Positions 7,887-16,420 of a stretch of 64,000 nt of DNA are shown piece after piece. Where the stretch lies: NCBI GenBank assembly GCA_032153715.1, contig JALDYR010000001.1, positions 310,001-374,000 on the forward strand. The letters are read 5' to 3'. This DNA is from SEAL01 sp032153715 (lineage in GTDB: Bacteria > Patescibacteriota > Saccharimonadia > Saccharimonadales > Saccharimonadaceae). The translations under genes and the position numbers were made by a program. The notes under the pieces were generated by a model. The model did not search any database, had not been told where the DNA came from, and saw nothing but the letters and a program-made list of their open reading frames with translations. Within the stretch, counting starts at the first letter, position 1, and each line of letters opens with the position of its first letter.

Positions 7887-7919
7887 AAACAACCCCTGTA
7901 GTTTTACAGGGGTTGTTTT
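7887..7919 (+). terminator. Terminator of the LPXTG gene
   Basis: A 14-bp perfect stem (AAACAACCCCTGTA with its complement) around GTTT, followed by TTTT. It lies within 20 nt of the next start codon. Confidence 0.85.
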
Positions 7920-7936
7920 GCTATACTAAATGTATT

Positions 7937-8158
7937 ATGGTAAAGCACAAGAAAAAGCGAAACAAATCTTATAGCGGCAAGGACGCCGCAATCACTCGCC
8001 CGAGTGTCACGCGCATTAACGCCGTTCATCGTAACCCCGCCCATCAATGGTGGCACGATCACAAGCGCATCGCCAGGCCTGCACTAATCGCAGCAGCCAT
8101 AGTTACCGTCGTGGCAGTCTGTATTTACGAAATCGTGCGTTTATCAATTGGCGCTTGA
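7937..8158 (+). CDS. Small basic single-pass membrane protein
   Basis: A 73-aa protein with a very basic N-terminus (MVKHKKKRNKSYSGKDA) and one C-terminal membrane helix (about 50-68). No family is recognised. A TATACT box (7922-7927) ends about nine nt before the ATG, which fits the leaderless pattern seen in this window. Its 3' end overlaps the convergent sensor kinase gene by 34 bp. Small Lys/His-rich proteins recur here (see 48025). Confidence 0.55.
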   Translation: MVKHKKKRNKSYSGKDAAITRPSVTRINAVHRNPAHQWWHDHKRIARPALIAAAIVTVVAVCIYEIVRLSIGA

Positions 8159-10341
8159 TGTAGCGGAAGCGTAAAACCAAATGTGCTCCCCTCGCCCTCT
8201 TTTGATTCAAAAATTATTGCGCCATCATGTGACGAAATAACTTTCTTTGCTAGGAACAAGCCAACCCCCGTCCCGTCAGGACGTTGTTTACGAGCGTTAC
8301 TTGCTCGGTAAAACTTGCCGAATAACTTTTCCTGCTCGGCAGCCGGCACACCAATACCCTCATCATGCACCCGCAGGATCGCTTGATCGCCCTCGTAGGC
8401 AAGCGACACATCAATCCGTCCCCCCGCCCGCGAATAATAGATTGCGTTATCAATAAAGTTCATAATCACCTGGCGAACTTTTGCTTCATCAATGAAAAGT
8501 TTCTTATGAGATTTCGGTGCATCATACACCAGTCGCAAGTTATGAATCTTTGCCATTTCCTGTAGTGACGCGACCTCGTGGCGAATCACTTCATCAAGGT
8601 CAGTCTTTTGCTGATCAAGAATAAACTTGCCCGTCTGCAAGCGCGAAACCGATAAAAAGTCAGCAATCAAACGCACCATACGTTCGCTACTTTCAAACGC
8701 TTCACCAAGCAGGTAGCGCTGCGTGTCAGTCACCTTACCAGCGTCGCCCTCAAGCACCATACTGACATACCCCTTGATACTCGTCAGCGGCGTGCGCAAC
8801 TGATGTGAAGCAATACTCACAAACTGATCCTTTGCTTCATCAAGCCGCTGCAGTTCACGGTTTGTCTTGCGCAGGCGTAGCGTCGCTGCGTTGACGCGCT
8901 CTTTGAGTGTTTCGTTAAAATGCTGAATCTCGCTAAAGCGGAAACTGTTCTGAATTGCCAGTGCCAGCTCGTCGGCCATTGTCGATAGCAGCTGCATATC
9001 TTTGTCGTCGTAGGTTCGCCCGCTTTGCTTGTCGCCAATAAAGATCGCGCCGATACGTTCCTGCTGCACAACCAGCTGCAGCACCATTGACGTATGCCCC
9101 GTTTCAATCAGCTGCTGCGTCCCGTCGGCATTCACTTCACTCATTTCACGCACGTCAATCACGCGTGGTAAACGGTTTAATAGGTTCGCTACTACATCGA
9201 GCTGCACTTTACGCTGATGTGGCGTCGGTCGCTTTGGACCAGCATTAAACTGATGCAATTTGCCGTCATTATCCGTTGCGTACACCGTCAAATACTCGGA
9301 CGAAAGTGCCTGCTCGAGAACCGCAAGCGACTGACCGACCAGACGACGCAGCTCCATTTCTCCCGACGTAATCGTGCTCAGCCGTGTCAGCGTATCCCCC
9401 AGGTCATAATCGTCGCGATAGAACATGCGGTGCGTCAAACGATCAAAGAAGCGCTTGATCGGTGCGTATGTCAGTGACAATACTAAAGCAATCACAACGA
9501 AGACCGCGGCGTAGAGCGTCGTCACCGTCTGACCTTCGAAAAACAGCTTTGTCGCCCCCAAGATAATCGTCCCATAAAATAACGCGACCGTCAGCAGTGT
9601 CAAGCCATACGCCGAACTGCGCGCAAAGGTTGCCCGCAAATCAAACAATCCCTGGCGGATAATTGCGTAAAATAACGCCGCGACAAACAATAGCGCAAAT
9701 GGCGGCCCCGCCCATATCAATTCATAATTACCGATAAACGGCAGGATTAAATTAAACAAAGAGCCAAAGCCAAGCGCAAGGACAATTCCAATCAGCATAG
9801 TGCGCAGCTGACGATGTAGCTGTGATTGATGTCGAGCACGCGCCTCAAAGTAGCTTGTCGCAAAGATACCCAGAGCAATCAACGTATATTCCAGGAAGTA
9901 AAGTACATAAATGCCGTACCAATACGGTTGCAGCTCGACCGTATTACCCATACCGTTTTGCAGATGAACAGCTCCAACCAACCCCTCTGGATGCAGTGAA
10001 GCAAGCACAGCAACGCCATAGCCAATAAACAGCGAAGTGTGCGTTAACTTATTAATCGTCTGTGGCCTTGGGAAAAAGAGGGCTAATTCAATAAGGGCTA
10101 GTGCAATCGTTGCAGCGATAACATAATAACAGCGCACAATCCCCGCGGCGAGCGCCTCGCTATTCTCGACATTCAAGAACAGCGCAATACCGATTGCCCA
10201 AAATCCTACCGAGATAGCAAGAATCGCCGCCCACACATGCGCCGGTCGACGCTTGCGGGCCGTCAAGACGATACCTGCAAGGCTGAAGTTCATTATTGCC
10301 ACGCCGAATGATATAGCAGAAATAAGCAAGGACAAATCCAT
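8125..10341 (-). CDS. 7TM-type sensor histidine kinase with GAF domain (HK1)
   Basis: A 738-aa hybrid-free sensor kinase. Residues 1-300 hold about eight to nine hydrophobic helices resembling the 7TM N-terminal region of intramembrane-sensing kinases. A GAF-like domain follows (about 330-470), then a coiled linker, a HisKA domain with the phospho-acceptor His in ASHQLRTPL near 513, and a HATPase_c domain with NFIDNAIYYS, DEGIGVP and DGTGVGLFLAKK. The membrane input with no large extracellular domain suits a lipophilic or membrane signal; that is inference. A TATAAT box ends eight nt before the start. It is paralogous to HK2 at 11383, and a methyltransferase gene lies between them. Confidence 0.85.
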   Translation of the reverse strand: MDLSLLISAISFGVAIMNFSLAGIVLTARKRRPAHVWAAILAISVGFWAIGIALFLNVENSEALAAGIVRCYYVIAATIALALIELALFFPRPQTINKLTHTSLFIGYGVAVLASLHPEGLVGAVHLQNGMGNTVELQPYWYGIYVLYFLEYTLIALGIFATSYFEARARHQSQLHRQLRTMLIGIVLALGFGSLFNLILPFIGNYELIWAGPPFALLFVAALFYAIIRQGLFDLRATFARSSAYGLTLLTVALFYGTIILGATKLFFEGQTVTTLYAAVFVVIALVLSLTYAPIKRFFDRLTHRMFYRDDYDLGDTLTRLSTITSGEMELRRLVGQSLAVLEQALSSEYLTVYATDNDGKLHQFNAGPKRPTPHQRKVQLDVVANLLNRLPRVIDVREMSEVNADGTQQLIETGHTSMVLQLVVQQERIGAIFIGDKQSGRTYDDKDMQLLSTMADELALAIQNSFRFSEIQHFNETLKERVNAATLRLRKTNRELQRLDEAKDQFVSIASHQLRTPLTSIKGYVSMVLEGDAGKVTDTQRYLLGEAFESSERMVRLIADFLSVSRLQTGKFILDQQKTDLDEVIRHEVASLQEMAKIHNLRLVYDAPKSHKKLFIDEAKVRQVIMNFIDNAIYYSRAGGRIDVSLAYEGDQAILRVHDEGIGVPAAEQEKLFGKFYRASNARKQRPDGTGVGLFLAKKVISSHDGAIIFESKEGEGSTFGFTLPLHQAPIDKRTIS

Positions 10342-10374
10342 CGCTTTTAATTATACCGCTTTTGGCTATTTCGC

Positions 10375-11352
10375 CTAGCGTGTTAGACCGTAAACCGCGT
10401 AAACGTCATCATCGGGTAAGAGAATCGTCGTTTGCTTAGCAGTAAAGCCAGCCTGCTCAATAAGCCCCTGCACCTCTTTAACCGAGCGAGGAATCACACC
10501 TGGCCAGCCCAGGCCGCGCTTATGGATCTGCAGCTGCGGGTGATCAACTTTCATATTCGTAAATACTAGGACGCTCCCTTTTTTCATACCCTTTCGGATC
10601 CGCTCCAGTAACTCAACAACCTGTCCGTCGTCCAAATACTCAAATAACCCCATTGCCTCTATAATGGACGGCTTTGCAGACTTCATTAATGATTCAACAG
10701 CGTCTTTTTTGCGAAGATCTTTCCGGTAGGTATAGATCTCATTTTTGCTAATACCGTACTCTTTGGCGAGCTGGCACGCAAACTCAAGTGCTTCGATATT
10801 CAGGTCGCATAAATGAAACGTTTTGTCGGCCTTTAACAGCCGCGCAGCATCATAGGTTGGCTGTCCCGTTCCGCTCGCAATACTAAGCCAGCTTACTTGC
10901 TTGGCATCCTTGAAATGATCATGAAGAAACCACGCCATCGCGTATGCGCGCGATCGCAGCCCAATTGCGTCCGATGAATGACGGAACAAATTACGCGTAA
11001 TATAATCGATGCTTTCACCGCTTCTCAGTCGTTTATGGTCAGGATTATGGACATGGTACGTCGCAAAACCGCCCGGCATGTATTCTGCCCACGCCTTGAG
11101 AGCTGGCGGCAAGTAAACAATCCAACGAATTGGATTTTTTGGATGTTCAAAATCCAGATGAGGCCGACGGCGCAGGTATGCTTCCATGCCGCGTGTAAAG
11201 ATCGAGAACGCTTTTCGCTCAATCGCGTGGCGTGGCTTGCTAAAACGATCACTGGCGTGCAGCTTGATTTGCGACGCACCGCGCATGGTCGAGCGCCTCA
11301 AAACATGAATATTGAAATAGTCGGTCGTAAAGTCAGGTTGCTGTTTCGTCAT
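10375..11352 (-). CDS. Class I SAM-dependent methyltransferase
   Basis: A 325-aa protein with a Rossmann methyltransferase core in its second half: motif I WLSIASGTGQPTYDAA (about residue 168) binds AdoMet, and HLCDLNIEALEFA supplies the acidic residue for the ribose. A MGLFEYLDDG segment follows as motif II. The N-terminal 140 residues are family-specific. It sits between two paralogous sensor kinases, 33 nt from HK1 and 30 nt from HK2 on the same strand. This suggests that it modifies a small signal molecule or a component of the same pathway. The substrate cannot be read from the sequence. Confidence 0.75.
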   Translation of the reverse strand: MTKQQPDFTTDYFNIHVLRRSTMRGASQIKLHASDRFSKPRHAIERKAFSIFTRGMEAYLRRRPHLDFEHPKNPIRWIVYLPPALKAWAEYMPGGFATYHVHNPDHKRLRSGESIDYITRNLFRHSSDAIGLRSRAYAMAWFLHDHFKDAKQVSWLSIASGTGQPTYDAARLLKADKTFHLCDLNIEALEFACQLAKEYGISKNEIYTYRKDLRKKDAVESLMKSAKPSIIEAMGLFEYLDDGQVVELLERIRKGMKKGSVLVFTNMKVDHPQLQIHKRGLGWPGVIPRSVKEVQGLIEQAGFTAKQTTILLPDDDVYAVYGLTR

Positions 11353-11382
11353 ACTTTTTCTGATATTTTACTATTATTGTCT

Positions 11383-13536
11383 TTATTTTTGCACAACTGG
11401 AATCATAAAGCCAAATTTACTTCCTTTGCCTTCGGCTGATGAGAAAATCATCGTACCGCCATGAGCAGTCACTACCTTCTTTGCTAGGAACAAGCCAACG
11501 CCCGTACCATCAGGACGCTGCTTGCGAGCATTCGTCGCCCGGAAGAACTTCGCAAAGAGCTTGCTCTGTTCAGCCTCTGGCACTCCAATACCCGTATCGC
11601 TTACAATGAATATCACTTTATCATCCTTCTTCTCAAGCGTGACAATGATCGTGCTATCTGGCCGCGAATAATAAATCGCATTATCAACAAAGTTCATGAT
11701 TACTTGGCGGATCTTTCCTTCGTCAATGTTGATATCCGGAACATTAGTCGGCGCTTGGTAAGCGAGCTTCATTTGGTGCGAGGCAGCAATTACCTGCAGC
11801 CCGCTCACCTCTTGCTCGACAACATCAGCAAGGTTTGCCGGGTGCTTTTCAATCACAAACTTCCCCGTCTGTAATCGTGACACATTTAGAAAATCACTAA
11901 TTAAACGTACCATACGCTCGCTGCTGTTAAATGACTCTTTGAGGACCGTTTCTTGCTGTGGCGTAATTTTTCCCATGTCACCTTCAAGCACCATGCTAAT
12001 ATACCCCTTGATGCTCGTCAGCGGCGTACGTAATTGGTGTGACGCCATACTGATAAACTCGTCCTTCGTCTCATCCAGGTGACGCAGCTGCTCATTCGAC
12101 TTGCGCAGTTCGCGTGTTGCCTCGTCAACGCGCTGCTGCAACGTGGCATTAATCTCTTTTACTTCCTGCACAGACAAGGCATTTTGGATTGCGATCACTA
12201 GCTCGTTCGTAATCGTCTCAAGCGCCCGAATATCTCGTTTTACATAACCGTTCAGTTGGCTAGCGCCTAGACATAGATAGCCAATAATTTCGTTCGAGCG
12301 CCGAAGCGGCATGACAAGATCTACCTTGTGACTTACGAGGATTCGTCGGATCGAATCATCTTGCGTCAGCAATTCCGTCAACACGACAGCATCGCCGTTA
12401 GTATGAAAATACTGATCGAGTGTCCGCGCATCACTAACAGGCAGGCGGCTATGATGACGAGTTCCTGCCGACGTAAAACGATCTTCGGCATAATACACAA
12501 AGAAGAAACTTTGCTTTGCCTTTAGAGTGTCGCCAATTTCTACCGACGCCCGTTCCAAAATCGCACGGAGATCAGTCGTCGAAACCAATACATTACTTAC
12601 GCGCTCAAAGAACTCGTCACTCTTATACGTATTTCGATAAAAAATCCTATCTGTTGTGCGATCAAAAAAGTGCTTAAATGGCTGGAACAAGAAAGCAAGC
12701 AAGAGCGCCAGAATCATATTTACCGGACTGACGCTAATTGAGTCCGTCATCTGACCGCCCAGAACAAGCACAGACAAGATAAACGCAAATAAATAGTACA
12801 CAGCCGAAAGAGCCAGCAAGACGCATGCATAGGCTATCGTCCTTACAGCCGCCAGACGAATATCAAACAGGCCGTGCTTCACTATTGTGTATGCGACAGT
12901 TCCGACCAAGATAACCGTCACGAGCGGACCAAACCTTGTAGAAGCCCACCCTAAGCCTACCACTGGAACGATCACGTTCAATACTAATCCAAGTAATGCG
13001 CTCGTCGCGAAAGCAACGAGCACGAATCGCGCCTGGTGCGCCTCGGTCACACTGCGTCTATTTGGTAGGTGAAGAAGGTTTTTGGCGATCACAAGAATAA
13101 CAACCACAAAGTACGCAATGTATAAAATCAAAAAGGGTCCGACAGTATACGTCAGTCGCCCATCGACATCATACCCCACCTCTCCAGATACAAGTGTCGT
13201 AGCGGATAAAAATAAAATGACAAGCGATGCCACCGCCAGCATAGCGAGACTAGTGGGATTGAAACGTCGCCGCTGAGGAAAGAAGTATGTAAAAAGCAAG
13301 CCGCATAGGATAGCAACTAATCCTGCCACATAAGCTATTCTGTTAGCAAAATCATTGATTTCCAAGCTACCAGTCAAAGGGTGGTTGGTAATGTAGTTTG
13401 CAACAATCCACAATGTCACAAATACACTCAGAAGAGCGAATGACCGAGCTGCGCCAGACTTTACATCTCGCATCAACACAATACCCCCAAGCAACAGATT
13501 GGCGATACATGTGATCAGAAGAATCAGTAAGTCCAC
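11383..13536 (-). CDS. 7TM-type sensor histidine kinase with GAF domain (HK2)
   Basis: A 717-aa paralogue of HK1 with the same order: about eight N-terminal membrane helices (1-290), GAF-like region (about 310-460), HisKA with ASHQLRTPL near residue 500, and HATPase_c with NFVDNAIYYS, DTGIGVP and DGTGVGLFLAKK. The kinase halves are nearly superposable, while the membrane halves differ, so the two probably read different or modified signals. The start is GTG at 13536; a TAGAAT box ends seven nt upstream. No response-regulator receiver domain is fused; the nearest is the CheY-like protein at 14845. Confidence 0.85.
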   Translation of the reverse strand: MDLLILLITCIANLLLGGIVLMRDVKSGAARSFALLSVFVTLWIVANYITNHPLTGSLEINDFANRIAYVAGLVAILCGLLFTYFFPQRRRFNPTSLAMLAVASLVILFLSATTLVSGEVGYDVDGRLTYTVGPFLILYIAYFVVVILVIAKNLLHLPNRRSVTEAHQARFVLVAFATSALLGLVLNVIVPVVGLGWASTRFGPLVTVILVGTVAYTIVKHGLFDIRLAAVRTIAYACVLLALSAVYYLFAFILSVLVLGGQMTDSISVSPVNMILALLLAFLFQPFKHFFDRTTDRIFYRNTYKSDEFFERVSNVLVSTTDLRAILERASVEIGDTLKAKQSFFFVYYAEDRFTSAGTRHHSRLPVSDARTLDQYFHTNGDAVVLTELLTQDDSIRRILVSHKVDLVMPLRRSNEIIGYLCLGASQLNGYVKRDIRALETITNELVIAIQNALSVQEVKEINATLQQRVDEATRELRKSNEQLRHLDETKDEFISMASHQLRTPLTSIKGYISMVLEGDMGKITPQQETVLKESFNSSERMVRLISDFLNVSRLQTGKFVIEKHPANLADVVEQEVSGLQVIAASHQMKLAYQAPTNVPDINIDEGKIRQVIMNFVDNAIYYSRPDSTIIVTLEKKDDKVIFIVSDTGIGVPEAEQSKLFAKFFRATNARKQRPDGTGVGLFLAKKVVTAHGGTMIFSSAEGKGSKFGFMIPVVQK

Positions 13537-13576
13537 GCCCCTTATTCTAGCTTAAGCGTCTTATTTTTTATAGTCA

Positions 13577-14389
13577 TTAAAAAATAAGTGTATGATCGGC
13601 CGCGCCTTGCACGAGTTTATCGAGGACTCGTCGCTCTACGGAACCATCCGGCATTAATAGTCTTCGCTGATTCATATTTTCGTAAAAGTCAGGTACAAAA
13701 CCATATGTCGCATGGCTCGCCTTTGAACCTAAGTATTCAAATGGCTCAGAGTTGCATAGCGGCACAAACGGAATGCCAAGAAACTCTGTCAGGATAGCAT
13801 GAGCCTTGTCGTCTATAATTGAAACAAAATGTTTCACTTCTTCTTGCATAGCAGTGACATACATCCCTCTATACAGCTGAATGCTCACATCCGCACCCAA
13901 CATACTATGACGATACTCCTTCGACACCGCGACCGTCCCTATATCCCAGCACTCATTCAAACTTTCAATGCGATGCTGCAACATCGCACGACGCTGAGTG
14001 ATAGTAAAAGGCAGATCGGCTTGATTCGCTTCAAGGTCATTGAGTGTTTTTAGCCCGTTCACAGAATTGCGAATAATACGCAAAGCACCAATCGGCTGCT
14101 TGCTTTCGACGTCAACACTCAAGAAGAAAGTACTCGCCTCTTCATATAGCCCATACTCTCGTTCCATCTCCTCTGCGTCATTGCCAAACTTATCCTCAAA
14201 CACTTGCCGCTCAATTTGACGTGCCAAGTTAGAGTACTCACTAAAGCCCTCTATTTTATAGCACTTATACTGCTCGTCGACTCGATCGTTCTTCTCTTCG
14301 ATCAGCCGTGACGTCAACCTATGTACATCCTCGCGCGACATCTCATACTGATAATGCATGTCGCCAGAATGTATATAGGCTTCGGACAT
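13577..14389 (-). CDS. LuxI/FeeM-like N-acyltransferase (GNAT fold), putative signal synthase
   Basis: A 270-aa protein that resembles the autoinducer-synthase and N-acyl-amino-acid-synthase branch of the GNAT superfamily. Points of likeness: an IERQVFEDKFG segment (LuxI proteins have R-x-x-V/F), a tyrosine/acid-rich EREYGLYEEAS stretch, FLSVDVESKQPIGALRIIRN (the LuxI/FeeM beta4-beta5 pattern), WDIGTVAVSKEYR (acyl-carrier site region) and LGIPFVPL at the end of the fold. These enzymes join an acyl chain to an amine such as the AdoMet amino group. The assignment is by pattern only and could be wrong at the level of substrate. TAATG coupling to the AdoMet-decarboxylase-like gene upstream shows one operon. 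Confidence 0.55.
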   Translation of the reverse strand: MSEAYIHSGDMHYQYEMSREDVHRLTSRLIEEKNDRVDEQYKCYKIEGFSEYSNLARQIERQVFEDKFGNDAEEMEREYGLYEEASTFFLSVDVESKQPIGALRIIRNSVNGLKTLNDLEANQADLPFTITQRRAMLQHRIESLNECWDIGTVAVSKEYRHSMLGADVSIQLYRGMYVTAMQEEVKHFVSIIDDKAHAILTEFLGIPFVPLCNSEPFEYLGSKASHATYGFVPDFYENMNQRRLLMPDGSVERRVLDKLVQGAADHTLIF

Positions 14390-14730
14390 TAGAATTCCTT
14401 ATGTACTATTTCATTAGCATCGAAGAACGAACGGGTAAATTCCACCGCCTTCATTGGATCAAATGCCTTACAGGTATAGATGTCGACACTAAAGAACAAC
14501 AACGGCTGTTCCCATGCATAAAAATGGGCACCCGACGTTTCCCAGTGAGTCCAGCCAGCCCAGCCATACATATCACTGCGATGAGTCACCGGATCAATAA
14601 GTCCATTCATATCAGTGACCACGGCAAGCTCTTTCAGATAAGCTTTAATTTTCTCGTCGCTAATTACCTCTTGAGGATACCCCTCGATAACGAGACGTTG
14701 CCTAAGTATTGCTGGCGCCAAGTCTTTCAT
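14389..14730 (-). CDS. AdoMet decarboxylase (SpeD)-like protein
   Basis: A 113-aa protein with the core of the prokaryotic S-adenosylmethionine decarboxylase family: a TSGAHFYAWEQ segment (residues 65-75), where Ser66 would be the self-cleaving pyruvoyl serine, then LLFFSVDIYTCKAFDP, where Cys87 matches the family's catalytic cysteine. The usual ESHxSxHTWPE motif is altered, so processing and activity are uncertain. AdoMet decarboxylase supplies decarboxylated AdoMet, normally for spermidine, but no speE is nearby. Its stop codon overlaps the next start (TAATG), tying it to the LuxI/FeeM-like enzyme. A consensus promoter lies 45 nt upstream. Confidence 0.65.
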   Translation of the reverse strand: MKDLAPAILRQRLVIEGYPQEVISDEKIKAYLKELAVVTDMNGLIDPVTHRSDMYGWAGWTHWETSGAHFYAWEQPLLFFSVDIYTCKAFDPMKAVEFTRSFFDANEIVHKEF

Positions 14731-14775
14731 TATGTATTTTTACCTATTTTCTGCTTTCATTTTTTAACTAAACAT

Positions 14776-14804
14776 ACTATAGCACTAATAAATTGATATG
14801 TCAA
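14776..14804 (-). promoter_or_regulatory. Consensus promoter of the SpeD-like/LuxI-like operon
   Basis: On the minus strand, TTGACA and TATAGT are separated by 17 bp. It faces away from the CheY-like gene, whose own TACACT box (14833-14838) is 30 bp distant, so the intergenic region is divergent. Confidence 0.8.
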
Positions 14805-14844
14805 TGATATACTTCGACCCCACTGACCGTGCTACACTAATAAT

Positions 14845-15216
14845 ATGACTAAAATTGCGATTATTGAAGATGATTCTGTCATCAACCAAATGTACCGAAT
14901 GAAATTTGAAGCCGATGGGTTTGACGTACAAGTCGCCGACAACGGTAAAAGCGGCGTTGCAATGGCCGAACAGTTTCAGCCGGACATCATCTTACTTGAT
15001 CTGCAAATGCCAGAAATGACCGGCGATGAAGCCCTTGCGAAAATTCGCACAACCGATTGGGGTAAAGAGACGCCAGTTATCATCCTGACAAACCTCGGTG
15101 CCGAAGAATCACCAAAAGCACTCAAAGAACTCAACATTCATAGCTACATCGTCAAAGCAGAACTGACACCGAGCCAAGTCGTCGCTCGCGTCAAAGAAGC
15201 ACTCGGCATTAATTAG
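14845..15216 (+). CDS. Single-domain CheY-like response regulator
   Basis: A 123-aa receiver domain with no output domain. Acidic pocket IIEDD (residues 6-10), phospho-acceptor Asp in LLDLQMPEMTG (about residue 52), the conserved Thr in VIILTN and the Lys in YIVKAE are all present. A phosphate from HK1 or HK2 (same locus, opposite strand) is a reasonable guess. It must act through another protein, since it lacks a DNA-binding part. The mRNA looks leaderless (TACACT six nt before ATG). The 3' end overlaps folD by four bp, convergent. Confidence 0.9.
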   Translation: MTKIAIIEDDSVINQMYRMKFEADGFDVQVADNGKSGVAMAEQFQPDIILLDLQMPEMTGDEALAKIRTTDWGKETPVIILTNLGAEESPKALKELNIHSYIVKAELTPSQVVARVKEALGIN

Positions 15217-16025
15217 TTTTCAGTTTTAATCGTACTGCGCGCAGCGGTAATGACGTTATCGAACAGCGCAGCGACCGTTAATGGTCCGACGCCCCCCTTT
15301 TCGGGAGTGATCGTGAGGTCTTCTCGGGTGCGTACATCCGCGGCGACATCACCGACAATTTTACCGTGCTCCGAAGCGGTGCCTGCATCAATAATGACGG
15401 CGCCGTTTTTTAGCATGTCGCTCACAATCAGTCCAGGCACACCTGTTGCCGTGACGATCACGTCGTAATCTGGCAAAGTTGATAGATCGCCTTGTTGGTC
15501 ATCAAACACCGTCACGTCGTAGCCGCTACTTACCCACATGCGCGCAAGTGGCGCACCAACAAGCCGTCCTTGACCGATAATCGCAATCTTTGCACCAGCG
15601 AGCGATACATTATAGCCAGCCGTCAGCCAGTTAATTGCCATTGGCGTCGCTGGGTCAAGTGCCGCATCAGTTCCCAGGCCGTCAACATCCTTGTCGCCTG
15701 CAACCGCGTCAACTGCCTGCTGCACCTGCCCGTTATCTGCAAGCGGCAGTTGGATAATAATACCGTGAACCGTCGCGTCATCATTCAGACGCTGAATCGT
15801 CGTCATTAGCTCACCTTGGGCAACCTTGTGAATATCAACGTCAATTAAGATATCGGCACCGTAGCGCTGCTTGAGGCTAGCGTAAGTATCGATAACCGGA
15901 TCGTCAATCGTTTGAATGATAGCAAGGCGCGGAAAAACGCGATGCGCTTGGCGAAGCGTACGCACTTGGCGTGCTTGACGTTCTTTGATGTAGTCGGCGA
16001 GCTCGCGCCCGTTTAGTAGTTTCAT
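15213..16025 (-). CDS. folD: Methylenetetrahydrofolate dehydrogenase/cyclohydrolase
   Basis: A 270-aa bifunctional enzyme that interconverts 5,10-methylene-, methenyl- and 10-formyl-tetrahydrofolate. It retains the YASLKQRYG segment with the catalytic lysine, the GIIIQLPL substrate motif, the KDVDGLG loop, the IIGQGRLVGAPLA NADP-binding loop and the C-terminal GGVGPLT (usually GGVGPMT). With glyA at 24002 it forms the one-carbon supply for purine and thymidylate synthesis. A TATTCT box eight nt upstream and a GAGGT site next to the ATG support the start. Confidence 0.93.
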   Translation of the reverse strand: MKLLNGRELADYIKERQARQVRTLRQAHRVFPRLAIIQTIDDPVIDTYASLKQRYGADILIDVDIHKVAQGELMTTIQRLNDDATVHGIIIQLPLADNGQVQQAVDAVAGDKDVDGLGTDAALDPATPMAINWLTAGYNVSLAGAKIAIIGQGRLVGAPLARMWVSSGYDVTVFDDQQGDLSTLPDYDVIVTATGVPGLIVSDMLKNGAVIIDAGTASEHGKIVGDVAADVRTREDLTITPEKGGVGPLTVAALFDNVITAARSTIKTEN

Positions 16026-16058
16026 TACCTCTAGAATAACAGATAAGAGAGGTGTCGA

Positions 16059-16403
16059 CTAGCCTTGCTGAATGTCGTCGAGCCGAACCTGCAAGATCTG
16101 CTTGATAAGTGATTCCGGCAGCGGCTTTTCAGGTGTGAACTGGATGGTTCCTTTTGAAACCTTAAAGTCGCGGAGTTGCTCGTGCAGCACCTCTGTCGGC
16201 CCAGAAGTCGGAAACAGACTGAGGTGACTTTTGAATGCGGCGAAATAAACAAGTGGCCTATTTTTATACTTGAATGCTGGCATTCCGTAACTAATTGATT
16301 CTGCAGCATCGGGCACGACTGCTTTTACAATTGCCCGGATTCGTTCTAATTCTACCCGCTGCGCTGGACTTACGTTCGCTAAATAACCATCAATCACTGA
16401 CAT
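16059..16403 (-). CDS. DUF1801 family protein
   Basis: A 114-aa YdhG-like protein of the DUF1801 fold. Typical segments are ESISYGMPAFKYKNRPLVYFAAFKSHLSLFP and KGTIQFTPEKPLP. Family members are small cytosolic proteins; some Bacillus relatives have been linked to iron handling. The start is chosen because a TACAAT box ends six nt before this ATG; a longer reading would overlap the TMEM175-like gene upstream less plausibly. A second DUF1801 gene lies at 46445. Confidence 0.75.
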   Translation of the reverse strand: MSVIDGYLANVSPAQRVELERIRAIVKAVVPDAAESISYGMPAFKYKNRPLVYFAAFKSHLSLFPTSGPTEVLHEQLRDFKVSKGTIQFTPEKPLPESLIKQILQVRLDDIQQG

Positions 16404-16420
16404 AGTTGCATTGTAGCATT

